A DNA stretch of 64,000 nt, taken from positions 8,261,791-8,325,790 of the forward strand of contig NC_023753.2 of NCBI RefSeq assembly GCF_000499845.2, given 5' to 3'. The DNA is from Phaseolus vulgaris (Eukaryota > Streptophyta > Magnoliopsida > Fabales > Fabaceae). Every line of letters begins with the position of its first letter. Within the stretch, counting starts at the first letter, position 1. Of this stretch, positions 24,137 through 35,300 are shown piece by piece. The notes under the pieces are model-generated. The model searched no databases and had not been told where the DNA came from. It worked only from the letters and a program-made list of their open reading frames with translations. Made by a program: the position numbers and the translations under genes.

Positions 24137-25690
24137 CCATGTAAATACCTACTCTTCCTACTACAATCTATAAACATTGTTTACTTTTTAATTATATATG
24201 TTCTATTGGAGGATACCCTCTACTACAACATTCCAATATCTTCTTTTATCTTTTTCTTTTCTTATTATTTTATTCATTTCATTGTGTTAAAAGAGATAAT
24301 ACTTTTATGCTTCCAATATGTTATACATTTAATCTTAACCAACATTTGAATAGTATTGAAGGTTTTCGATTTCTCTCATGCCTACTTCTATGTAGCACTT
24401 TGAGGCCGACACTACTACAACAATATTTAGATGATTAGGAGAATCTCCATTATAAATGTAATTCAATTGTCACACATTTTTTTTTGTTTTTTTTTAATTT
24501 GATTCTGAAGTAGGACTTGAAGGTGTCAAATTCAATATCCACCATCGATTTTAACATTTTAAATTTTTTTAAATAACTTTGAGTGAAGTGTAATCTCACA
24601 TTTTTTAATAATTTTAGTTATACTTTCATTCTCATATTTTCTTTATACCTATATCACTTTCATTCTTTTCTAATCGTATTATTTGAAAGAGTAGTTTCAT
24701 TTTCTAAGCATGTGTGACAGGGTTGATGATAATATTTGTTGAAGTGACATTTTTCAGTGTGATTTTTTTTTATTTCATTTGTACACTTCGCGGGTTATCT
24801 AGGTTGCTTAATATGAATTTAAACATGAATTTTTGTTATGCAAATGATATAATTTTGAATAGTATATAACAAAAATGGATGCACCTAAAGCAAAATCCAG
24901 TGGGAGACAAGGAAAGCATGCATTTGAGAGTGACTAAATCAAAATTAATTTCACTTACATTGTCACCTAAGTAAAAGTTAAGATTCAATACACTTTGAAC
25001 ATTTGTATTATTTGATGCAAAATTTAGTTCATAAATAATATAAAATTACACAAAGAATAAATAGAGGACGGTAGGTTTTTGTCTCATTCGCAATGAAGTA
25101 CTAATGAGCATCAAACTTTTAGCCCTCCATAAATATATTGACAATCCTATTTTTTTATACAACTATATTACAACCCTCAATACTATTATTTTAATATTTT
25201 TTCATATCATTTAATTACAAATTTACCCTTTATCATTGTTCTTGCCAACTCGAGGTAGGTCAGAATCTGGATGAGCTCCTAATGGTGGTCTCCCTTCAAG
25301 CTAGTGATTCAACCTTCGAGAAACGAGAGAGCTCCTCCTGCGATGACACTTCGACGCTCAATAATGATATGATATGATAAAATATGAGTTAAGAGTACTC
25401 CCTGTGTTGTGTATTAGATGTAACCTAGCCCTAGATCCTCTCCAAGTGGCTTAGGATAAGTGTGTAAAAGATAGATCACCTTGTTGTTGACCATATCCGG
25501 CGTAACGTAGTCCGATTCTGCCTTTATTGAGTCATTAAGGGCGATTAAGTCTAATGAATAAAGGATGATGCACGTTTCCAGTTAAGGATAAGATTCCGAT
25601 TCTCATATTATACGTTAGGCAAGACCCATCACTCTACAATTATATATATTTATATCTAAATCAATCATCTCAAAAGTTACAACTCTTATG
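24137..25690. other. Spacer downstream of the receptor-like kinase, with an LTR-like scrap
   Basis: The first 200 bases are probably the 3' untranslated region. The rest is AT-rich without a gene. At about 25240-25400 a more balanced stretch contains CACTTCGACGCTCA, the reverse of the TGAGCGTCGRAGTG motif found in the LTRs of this window, so it may be a very old reversed LTR fragment. From 25400 to 25690 nothing recognisable. Confidence 0.5.
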
Positions 25691-26746
25691 GTTGTTGATC
25701 CGGTCGGTCATCGGTAGTCGATGACGTCAGCAGCAGATAACCACGTGGACCACTCGCAAGGTGACACGTGGATCAGGTGGCAGAGAAATCAGGGAAGAGA
25801 TCACCCATAACGGTGATCGGTGGGTAGTAACTGAGTGGCCACCGACAGATCAGTTCCAAGATAAACACCTGGGGGGAGAACGCGAGAAGCAATAGAGCAC
25901 CGATCAGTCATCGGGTGCATGGTCATCGGGGTTTCGTGTTACACGCAGTTAAACTGGGACTGAGATTCCCAGCGAGAGCGTTACGCATGGACCTCGCATG
26001 ATCATATATCAGAGAAAGAGGAGCTGCTCGCCGGTAGAATCGTGCACGAGAGTGGCCTGAGGGAGTTAGTAAACCGGTCAGTGATTGGTGACTCTCTTAA
26101 CCCATTACGTGCATGACATCGTGAAGGGGAAATCGTTTATGCATAGAGCAATGCTTGGTGAGTGTGCCTAGTCCAGCCACACCTGGCGTTCTCCTGGGAG
26201 TGTGCGATTCACCCAGATGGAAGAAACGCGCTAAGTTACTCCGCAAGGGAATAACTTAAGCGCACAAAGAGATGCGCTAGAACCCTCCAGGTAGTGGCAC
26301 GTGTACGGTTAGATGTGAGTTGCATGCCTCCACGTGTCACCGTCTGAGAGAGGCGCGACCAAGATAAAAGTGCACTCCGCGTCGTGAAAGGTACACACCC
26401 ACGTTTTTACTCATTTTGGTACGTTTTCGCACAATAGCGTAACAGAATTCTGACACACGCAGAGGATAGCGTAACAGAATTCTGTTAGGCACAGACACAC
26501 AGAGAGAGAAAAAAGAGAATCAGAGAGAGATTCAGTGACATTTTTTTGTTGGTGGTTCTGTGACCTAACTTGAGCGTCGGAGTGCAAACGACCGCTAGAG
26601 GCGCCGTCTGTGTGTTTTGCAGGTTGCGTTTGAAGTTCCCGGAGAAGGTTCTAAGAGCATTCTTGCGGATAGCACAGTTGCATAGGCGGGATAAGGAAGC
26701 GACAAAACAATTCCTCCACGCTTGAGTTGACGACAGGATCAGTTGT
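25691..26746 (+). mobile_element. Solo LTR of a Ty3/gypsy (Tat-like) retrotransposon
   Basis: A 1,046-bp LTR at 25696-26741 begins TGATCCGGTC and ends CGACAGGATCA, so its termini are the perfect inverted pair TGATCC/GGATCA. It is flanked by the perfect 5-bp direct repeat GTTGT (25691-25695 and 26742-26746). No internal domain or second LTR is present on either side. Near its 3' end it has ACTTGAGCGTCGGAGTGC and TTTTGCAGGTT, matching the arrangement in the LTRs at 31140 and 42303. It therefore comes from a related but distinct family. Solo LTRs arise by unequal recombination between the two LTRs of an element. Confidence 0.88.
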
Positions 26747-28029
26747 CAAAGTATCATTTCTTGATAAAGATAAGTTATAATAGATGATTTTGGAAGGAGG
26801 AATTGAGTGTTGTCATGCTTTTGACCTTCTAGCCACAACAAACAATCATTACCAGCAATTACTACCAAAAAAAAAAAAAAAAGACACTACTTTCTTTATC
26901 ATACTAAGAAAAATATTGTTTAAATTAAAAAAAAAATATGAAAGTACAATGGAGGAGGAGGGACAATTTGACCTTGAAGATTATACAAAGTTAAAAGAAC
27001 CATGAAAAAACTCCCCAATTTTTCATAAATATGATCCTTATTCATATACATATAACCATGCCTTCATTTTTGTTTTAATTACTTTCTAGTTTGTAGTATT
27101 ATATCATGGACCGCAAACAATGATCAAAATGGGTAGTTTTCTCTAAATTTCATTAATCACATTTTAAATTTACATTTAAATTTGGGAGATTCTTTAAGTC
27201 AGAATATTGAGTGTGTTCTCTTTCTATAAGTTTATTTGAAGTGGATTTTTCCTCTCTTAGAATTGCGATTAGGTCTCCATGATCAAGGGTTCATAATCAT
27301 TAATTTCCCTCTTATTGTTTTAAAAGACACGAAACATGATATTTAAAATCACAAATCATTGATATAACTTGCATGTTAATTTTTTATATTTAGGCCACTC
27401 ATACGAATACATACATCAGTGTGTTATTCGCGCCTACAGTTTTTTGTATAGTTCGTCACCATATACATACATGTATTATAAAATCACATTACATGATGGT
27501 AACATTTCAAATGTTGATTAAAGTTTTTGTTTTTATTTAACATTGTTATGGTCCCACGGTTGATGTTACTCGAATTAGAACATTCGAGAAAAGTGTTATT
27601 CGACTTTATAGAGGGACTGTTTTTAAAAACAAACTTAACTTGCAAAAAACTAAACACATTTTTCGTACAAAAACTACATTTTTAGCTTTTAAAATAGACC
27701 TAAAAATTCTAAATTAAATTAACCCTTAATTTAACCCCAAATTAACCAAGCAGATTTTCATTTTGAAATTCATTTCTTAAAAAAAAAAACTTAGCATCCC
27801 TCGAGTCATACTCTAAAATTTGAGTTTTTGGTGCTCATATTTTAAGCTTCGGTTGGATTGAGGTGATGGTGAAAACCTGAGATTATTTAGATTCAGAAAA
27901 AGTAAATATTTTTAAGTGAAAGAATATATAAAAATTACTAATAAGTCCTTGGATTGATTGCATTAAGAATATGTATAAATTAGATTTCAACAATGAATAA
28001 TATGAGCTGCAAATAAATATTTAGAAACA

Positions 28030-28061
<32 letters not shown>

Positions 28062-28414
28062 ATTGGAGATGAGGTTGAACTTTAGTTATTGAAACGAATA
28101 TAATTATTTTAAAATATAATAATTGTAATTATTAAATTTGATTTAGAAATGAAATTGTAAAATTCAAATGTAATTAATGTAGGAGAAAAATCAAATTTAA
28201 TTATGCATGAACCAAGTTCACATCAACAATATTTTTTTGCAATTTAATTGAATGAGGTGTCCATTAATTTTTGCATGCAACTTTTACCATTTACATTTGG
28301 TTGCATTCAATTCATATTGAAATGTGAACACGACGGTTACATAAGGTGAAATAATTTTTAAAGTTACTGTAATTACCTTCTGGTGGTAGAGAAGTTAGTT
28401 CGAATACAAAGGAA
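26747..28414. other. AT-rich spacer before the LINE remnant
   Basis: No gene seen. The frame at 26784-27005 runs through an A-rich stretch and looks meaningless. A TA microsatellite lies near 28038-28062. From about 28320 the sequence is the left part of a local duplication (its partner starts at 30905) that the LINE remnant interrupts at about 28380-28415. Confidence 0.55.
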
Positions 28415-29755
28415 TTTTTTTTTGGATGTGGTTCAGATGGTAGGAAGATCACTTGGGTCTATTGGAAAAAGGTTTGTGAGCCTCATGACTATGGGGTCTA
28501 GGTATTATTGACCTAAGGTTGTTTAATTTGGCTCTATTAGGTAAGTGGATTTGGAGGTTGGGTACGGATAAGGGCGGTCTGTGGAAAGAGATCCTCGCTT
28601 CTAAGTATGGTGGGTGGAGAAGCTTGAGAGAGGAAGGTAAAGTTGGTAGGGGCTCTCTTTGGTGGAAAGATTTGAAGGAGGTGTGGGCTTCAGAGGGTTG
28701 GGGAAGAAGTTTTGAAGATGGGTTTGAGTGAGAAGTTGGTGAGGGCAGGGCTATCCTTTTTTGGGAGGACAGTTGGTTGAGTTGTGGAGCGTTGAAGAGT
28801 GTTTTCCCGAGAATTTTCTCTCTTAGTGTGACAAAAGGTGCAAAGGTGGCTGAACTAGGGAATTGGATTGATGGTGTTTGGGTGTGGCACTTTGAATGGC
28901 GTAGACCCTTTTTTGAATGGGAGAAACCTCTGGTGGAGCAGTTCTTTCAGTTACTACAAGGGGCGAAGTTGGAATCGGGGAAGGCAGATTGCTGGATTTG
29001 GAAGGCATGGGGGTTTCATACTTTTACGGTTAACTCAACCTATTTTCAAGTTAGGAAGGATAGAGTTGGGGAGGTTTCTCCAGTTTACAGTAAGTTGTGG
29101 AGGTGCAAAGCTCTGCCTTCTGCTTTGGTCACTGCTTGGAGGGTGATGGAGAATAAGATTGCTACTAGGGTAAATTTGGAAAGGCGAGGAGTGGTGGTAG
29201 AGAATCTGGTGTGTGGTTTGTGTGGGAAGGTGGAAGAGTCGTCCAGTCATCTGTTTTCCGTTTGCGAGTTTACCTGGCGAGTGTGGTGTCTTTGTTTTGA
29301 GTGGCTTGGAATGTCGTTTGTTATTCACAAGGACCCTTTGGTAAACTTCCAACAATTCAGGTTGTGTTCGGCTTCTGATGTGGTTAATGACGTTTGGGGG
29401 GCGATTTGGGTTGGTGTTGTGAGTGGAATTTGGAGACATAGGAACTCGGTGACCTTCGACAGGGGCGTGGTAGATGCGCTCGAGGTATTTGCATTGGTAC
29501 AGGTAAATGTTTAGTCTTGGATTTTTGCAAAGTCCTGTTGTAATTCCTTTACGTACCTCAACTGGGTTTTGAACCCAGTGGATTGTATGAGACTGGTTGT
29601 AATACTTTCTTGAGTTGGTTTGGTTGTTCCTTATTTAAATTGGAAGGTGTTCCTTAGTTGGATGTTGGTAAGGCGCTAGCTCTTTTTGTATAAGGGTTGG
29701 ACCACCCTTGAAGTGGTTCCCATTTATTTATTTTTTATTGTTAATAAAAAAAAAT
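28415..29755 (+). mobile_element. 5'-truncated LINE remnant (L1-type), reverse transcriptase zinc-binding end
   Basis: The translated pieces read like the C-terminal end of a plant L1 reverse transcriptase polyprotein: FNLALLGKWIWRLGTDKGGL at 28519, FWEDSWL after 28731, then the zinc-binding part with ALVTAWRVMENKIATRVNLE, CGLCGKVEESSSHLFSVCEF and IWRHRNSVTFDRG. The copy is dead: a frame change near 28497, an in-frame stop at 28729-28731 and another after 29511. A short A-rich tail (AATAAAAAAAAA) ends it at about 29755. Only the 3' fraction is present, as usual for LINE insertions. It interrupts sequence that is continuous in the partner copy at 30905-31139. Confidence 0.85.
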
Positions 29756-30874
29756 ATATTAAATCTAATTTAAATGTGGTTTAAATAATAAATTGAATGG
29801 TTGAGAATGCTTAACCCTAAATATCATGACATACCTCAACTATTTATTCATTCATCCTCCGTTTGATTTGAAAATTTGGTGAGTCGGACTAGTATTTTTG
29901 TCTTCCAATTCTTTTTGATCCATTCTTTAGGGTGGTAACAATGTAAACAGACTAATCTTGTATTGGTTTGTAAAATGTAGGTCGAATTGGTCCATTCCGC
30001 TTAAGTAAAGTGGATTCAATCTATTGACATACATAAAGATGATTCGTAGTTCGTATAAAAAATTAAAATTTTATTAAAAATAAAAAATATTAATGCACTT
30101 GTAATGTATCCAGAAAATAAAAACTGGAAAAGACAATTTATATTTTTCCCTGCACCTCATCAATTTTAAAATTTAATTTCCCTAACATAAAATTTAATTC
30201 CATAAATAAAAATTTAGAAGATATATTTTTTTTTTCTAAAATAACCTTTTGAGAAAAAATATTTTACCTTCCAACCTCTACTACAACTATTTTGACTTTT
30301 GGAATTCGATTTCTACAAGTGATGGAGTGCAAGAAGAAATTTGAGGATGCAAGAATAAATATCTCTTTTATTATTATGTGGGCTTGGAGGCTCATCAGCT
30401 CCGTCCTATCATTGACTCATACAAGTTGCAAGTTAGGAATAAATATCCCTTTTATTATTGTGTGAGCTTGGAGGCTGATCAGCTCCGTCCTATCATTGAC
30501 TCATACAAGTTGAAAGTTATGGAGAGTAGACCTAAACGAAGTAAATCAAAATAATGAGCTAATTCTGTGTTATCCATAGTTCCGTGTAAATTGTCAAACT
30601 AATAGATTAAAACACAGGAACTGGTAGATTAAAAATAGGACAGGACAAAGTGACTTGCTACTTTTTTTTATTTAAATTAAAATAAAATTTTATTTTATTT
30701 ATTTAAAAAATACAATATACACTAGCATTATAACTTATATCATTGTCACTTATAAATGAATTATAAGTAAGTAATTTAAAGGTAATAATTATTTTAATTT
30801 ATCTTATTAAAGATATTAATTAATCAATAAAAAAATTTAAAAAATATTTATATAATTAAATATACTTTTTTAAG

Positions 30875-30905
<31 letters not shown>

Positions 30906-31134
30906 ACGCATTGAAATGTGAACACGATAAGATGAAATAATTTCTAGCGTTACTGTAATTATTGTATTGAAACTAATTTAAGTGTGGTTTAAATGATAAA
31001 TTGAATGATTGAGAACCCTAAATTCTAAAGGCTTAAGTGATTGATCATAACGGACATCTATTTATTCATTCAGCCTCCTGATGAATAAGATTTGTTAGGT
31101 TGGATTAGTGTTTTTAATTCCTCAATTCGCTTTG
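29756..31134. other. Duplicated AT-rich spacer between the LINE and the LTR element
   Basis: No gene. 29756-30000 is the right half of a repeat unit whose partner is 30905-31139. 30640-30890 is partner to 43110-43370. A further direct repeat of 84 bp occurs at 30351-30434 and 30435-30520, sharing TTTTATTATTRTGTG and CAGCTCCGTCCTATCATTGA. A TA microsatellite lies at about 30876-30901. Confidence 0.65.
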
Positions 31135-31139
31135 ATCCT

Positions 31140-31928
31140 TGTACCGCCCTGGTAGTCGGAAGTGATGACGTGGCATCAAGCTACAGTATAGGTGTGTCGA
31201 CAAGGCGCCAGATTTGCAGAAGGGAAGGAAGTCGGGGGGCTCGTGTAGTCGCCAGTTGTTGAGTTGGCGATCGCCCAGTTGAAGATGAAGTCGCCAGATG
31301 TAAAACTCGGACGACCAAGTGTTTGGAGATCGCCCGAGCAAGCACATCGCCGAAGATGAAGGTGGTGCAGATTATGAAGGCGGCCGGCGAGACCACAGGG
31401 AAGGTGTACGGGAGCACCTTAACTCGCCAAGTCTAGTAGAGATCCTGCTCCCAAGTTAGCTATGCACTGGGCAGTACCATGCATAAGTAACTTAGCCAAA
31501 TGAGAGTAGAAGCAGCGCCCAAGTCAAGGAGGCTCCAGATGATGGCGCGTGTACGACTGGATGCGAGCCACGTGTCCAGGTCTGTAACTGCCAGGAGAGA
31601 GAAAGTGACCAGGTATTTAAGGGTTTCTCAACGAACTTTCAAGGTACGCACGTTCAGATTACACTCTTTACGCTTGCGAGTTCTTGAGCATACTGTGAGA
31701 GAGAACATTGCACGGCTCCTTGAGAGTTCTTGAGTGTTTTTGCTCTTAGTATTTGGTGGTTCGGTCACTGACTTGGGCGTTGGAGTGCGATCGGCCGCAG
31801 CGGCGCCGCTCTGTTCTTTTGCAGGTTCTTGAGGTGGATCTTGAAGAAGGACGGAGGTTGAAGCGGTGCACACGTCGATCCAAGTTTGACGAGGCAAGTT
31901 CCAACGTTCTGGTCAACAGGCAGGATCA
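31140..31928 (+). repeat. Left LTR (789 bp)
   Basis: Begins TGTACCGCCC and ends GGCAGGATCA (TG...CA). A TATA-like GTATTTAAG lies at 31613-31621 and is the probable promoter of the sense transcript. The 3' part carries TGACTTGGGCGTTGGAGTGC and TTTTGCAGGTT, shared with the solo LTR at 25696. Confidence 0.95.
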
Positions 31929-32340
31929 TCAGGCGCCCACCGTGGGGCCGTGTAAAACTTGTTCCCATCCGCAGCGTGAGTTCTTGGAGGTTTTCGTAGT
32001 TTTTCTGTGTGGTTGTGTGCTGGTGCAACCGTAGTTCGCTGTTCATCTAGTTTTGTTCGGTGTTTTCGCGTTTTCCACCGATCGTTTGGATTTTTGTTCG
32101 GTGAGGTGAAGTTTTCTGCTGACTGCGCGAGTCTTTGTTTGGTGAAGATTTGAGTTCTTTGGTTTGTTTGGCTTTTCGTGGAGGAAGCGGTGGTTTCTGG
32201 TGGAGTTCCAGGTTTTCGTGGAGGTTTTCTGTGTTCTTGAGTTTCTTGCGAAGTTTTGCGAGGTTATGACCGATTGATCGCTGAGTTGATCGACGCTGAA
32301 GGAAGTGTTGTTCGTTGCATTCTGTGATTCGTCAAATTTC
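31929..32340 (+). other. Primer-binding-site region and untranslated leader of the element
   Basis: Directly after the left LTR comes TCAGGCGCCCACCGTGGGGC, the position and style of a tRNA primer-binding site in plant gypsy elements. I do not assign the tRNA. The rest is a T/G-rich leader without a credible frame up to the gag ATG at 32341. Confidence 0.7.
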
Positions 32341-35300
32341 ATGAGAAAAATGAGAAGCAATCGTTCAAGTCCAGTTGCGCCCGTCGCTGCTGAAGGCGCC
32401 GCTGCCATGACCATGGCGCAGATGGTGGAGATTATGCGCTCGTTGCAGGCAACTGTGGAAGCCTCGCGCATAGAACAGGCGAGAATGCATGAGGACCTGA
32501 CCGCCTCTCGGGCCAGGAATGATGAGCTTAGCAAGGTGACTGAGGAGCTGCGTCAGGATCTTCAGGAGCAGCAAGGGCGTCCTATTGCTGAAGAGGTCGC
32601 GCCGTCGTCGCCACCTCGTGTCTTTCCTATGCCTTTCGATCAGGCGATTACTGACACGCCTATTCCTACGAGTGTGGTACCTGTCAAGGCTGTTTTTACC
32701 GGCGTGGAGGATCCTGAGGCTCATCTCACCACGTTCCATACGCAGATGATGCTGTCAGGAGGATCGGACGCCGTATACTGCAAGATGTTCGTGAGTACAC
32801 TCCAGGGAACGGCGTTGGAGTGGTTTGTGAGCCTGCCTAACGGTCACATAACCAATTTTCAACAGTTCTCGAAGATTTTCGTCAAGCAGTACATCGTGAA
32901 TAAGGCACCGCCCAGGGTGTCTTACGATTTGTTTGATATAAGGCAGTACCAGGGAGAGTCCCTCAGGGACTACTTGAATCGCTTTGGGGCGCAGATGGTC
33001 AGACCGCCGGCTAAAGATGAAGAGATGCTGGTCTATGCATTTAAGAAGGGCGTGCTGCCGGGACCATTCTGCGAGGTATTGATTAGGGCCCACCCCGCCA
33101 CGTTTGCTGAGGTTAGGCGACTTGCGGTGGCCCACATTGCCGACGAGAGTGAAGTCGCCGAGAAGAGAGGGAGCGTGGCTCCCACCAGGCCACGTGCCCA
33201 GACCAGGATCCAGCCACAGAGGGTGCCGGAGACAGCGGCGGCCAGGAGGGATCAGAGGACTCGCCATCCTTATGATCCAAGGAAGAGCAAGGGTAGGGGC
33301 CAAGGACGCCAACAACCAGCACGCCGGGAATACAATCGCCCGCCTAAGCACAAGTTTGTCATGGGATTGGCGGACCTGATCGCCATTCCCAATACATCTG
33401 CTAGGTTGAAGGCGCCAGAGAAGGTGGGCGACAAGGTGCTGGGACCCAAGCCAGACGCCTGGTGTGAGTTTCACCAGGGCTTTGGCCATACAGTGGATTC
33501 GTGCTTAGCTTTAGGATACCAGCTCGACGATCTGGTTAAGAGCAGGTTCCTAAACGACTATCTGCTGGATAGGAGGACGGGGGGAGCGTCGAGCTCCCAA
33601 CCTGCAGGTGCTGAGGCTCAGCAGCACGAGATGCCTACGCACGGGGAAATCCACACCATTGCAGGAGGTTTCTCAGGAGGTGGATGCACCGCATCACAGA
33701 GGAAGAGGTACGCGAGGTCTGTGATGACGGTGGATATGTTTGAGGACCACTCGCCGGAAGTGGATATTACATTCACCAAGCAAGATCTTCGGGATGTTGT
33801 GCCTCATGACAACGATCCCATAGTGATTTCGCTGATCACAGCAGGAAGAAGGGTCCACAGGGTGCTGGTGGACCAAGGAAGCTCAGCAGACGTGATGTTT
33901 TGGCCGACTTTCACGCAGTTGGAGCTGCCCCTTGACCAGCTGAGGCCCTATGGAGGGTGTTTGTATGGTTTCACTGGAGACCAGGTGGAGGTCAGGGGGT
34001 ACATAGAATTGAGGACAACGTTTACAGATGTGGCGGGTTCAAGAACGGAGAAAATCAAATACCTTGTTGTAAACGCTCCTTCAGCATACAACATCCTGTT
34101 GGGAAGACCCACGCTCAACAGGATAGGTGTCATACCGTCGACCCGGCACATGAAGGTGAAGTTGCCGTCTATGGAGGGGGTGATGATCACCATCAAATCC
34201 GATCAGAAAGAAGCGAAAAAGTGCTATGAGAATAGCCTGAAAAACAAGAGATCGGTGAGTTACGTAACGACCACCCCGCCTCCCGGTGTGAAGCCCAGAT
34301 CGACGGTAACAGAAGAGACCACCGGAAGGGACGTGGAGATGGTGGACGTTGAGCTGGGGGAGGGGAACGCTGGTCTGGAGGAGGAAGAGGCAAGGAATCG
34401 CCCTGAGGAAGCGAGAGAGCTGGGAATCGCCAGGGCGGTGATCGCCAGAGAAACCAGACCAAAACCCGTCGAGCAGTGGCTCGAGAGAGAAATCGGGGAA
34501 AAGATCTTCAAACTGGGAAGATCCCCGGAGGTTGAGCTCCAGGACCAGATCGCCAAGGTGATTGAACGACATCTGGATGCGTTCGCATGGTCCGCTTCGG
34601 ACATGCCCGGGATCGATCCCGACTTCTTGTGCCATCATCTGGCGATGGACAGCCTGGTAAGACCAGTGCGACAAAGAAGAAGAAAGTTCAACGAGGAGAG
34701 GAGGCAGGCGATCAGGGACGAAACACAAAAACTCCTCGCTGCGGGCCACATCAGGGAAGTCCAGTACCCTGAATGGCTGGCAAATGTCGTGCTGGTGAAG
34801 AAGAGTAATGGGAAATGGTGCATGTGCGTCGATTTCACTGATCTGAACAAGGCTTGCCCAAAGGATTCATATCCTTTACCAAGCATAGACGCCCTGGTGG
34901 ACAGTGCTGCAGGGTGTAAGTTGTTGAGCTTCCTGGATGCCTTCTCGGGGTATAATCAGATCAAGATGCATCCCATGGATGAAGAGAAGACAACTTTCAT
35001 GACGGAGAGATCGTGCTACTGCTACAAGGTGATGCCGTTTGGGCTGAAGAACGCGGGGGCCACGTACCAGAGGTTGATGGATCGGGTACTTGCACCAATG
35101 CTGGGAAGGAATGTGCAAGCGTACGTCGATGACATGGTCGTGACCTTGCCGGAAAAAAGCAAGCACGTTGCAGACTTGGAAGAATTGTTCACGACGATCG
35201 CCAAGTTCAGACCGAAGCTGAATCCAGAGAAATGCATCTTTGGCGTGGAGGCTAGAAAATTCCTGGGATTTCTCTTGACTGAAAGAGGAATAGAAGCCAA

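Noticed and set aside
24409..24422. CACTACTACAAC, like a CACTA-transposon end
   Set aside because: No opposite end GTTGTAGTAGTG is visible nearby and no target duplication.
28380..28414. GTTCGAATAC near the left end of the LINE, like a tRNA/SINE B box
   Set aside because: No matching A box at the right distance and no cloverleaf can be drawn.
31500..32046. Frames inside and after the left LTR (also at 42663 in the right LTR)
   Set aside because: They are short, lie in the LTR promoter and leader part and are present only because the two LTRs are nearly identical.
32755..33489. Long minus-strand frame of 244 codons inside gag
   Set aside because: It is the shadow of the gag coding frame in GC-rich sequence; it has no start context and no recognisable domain.
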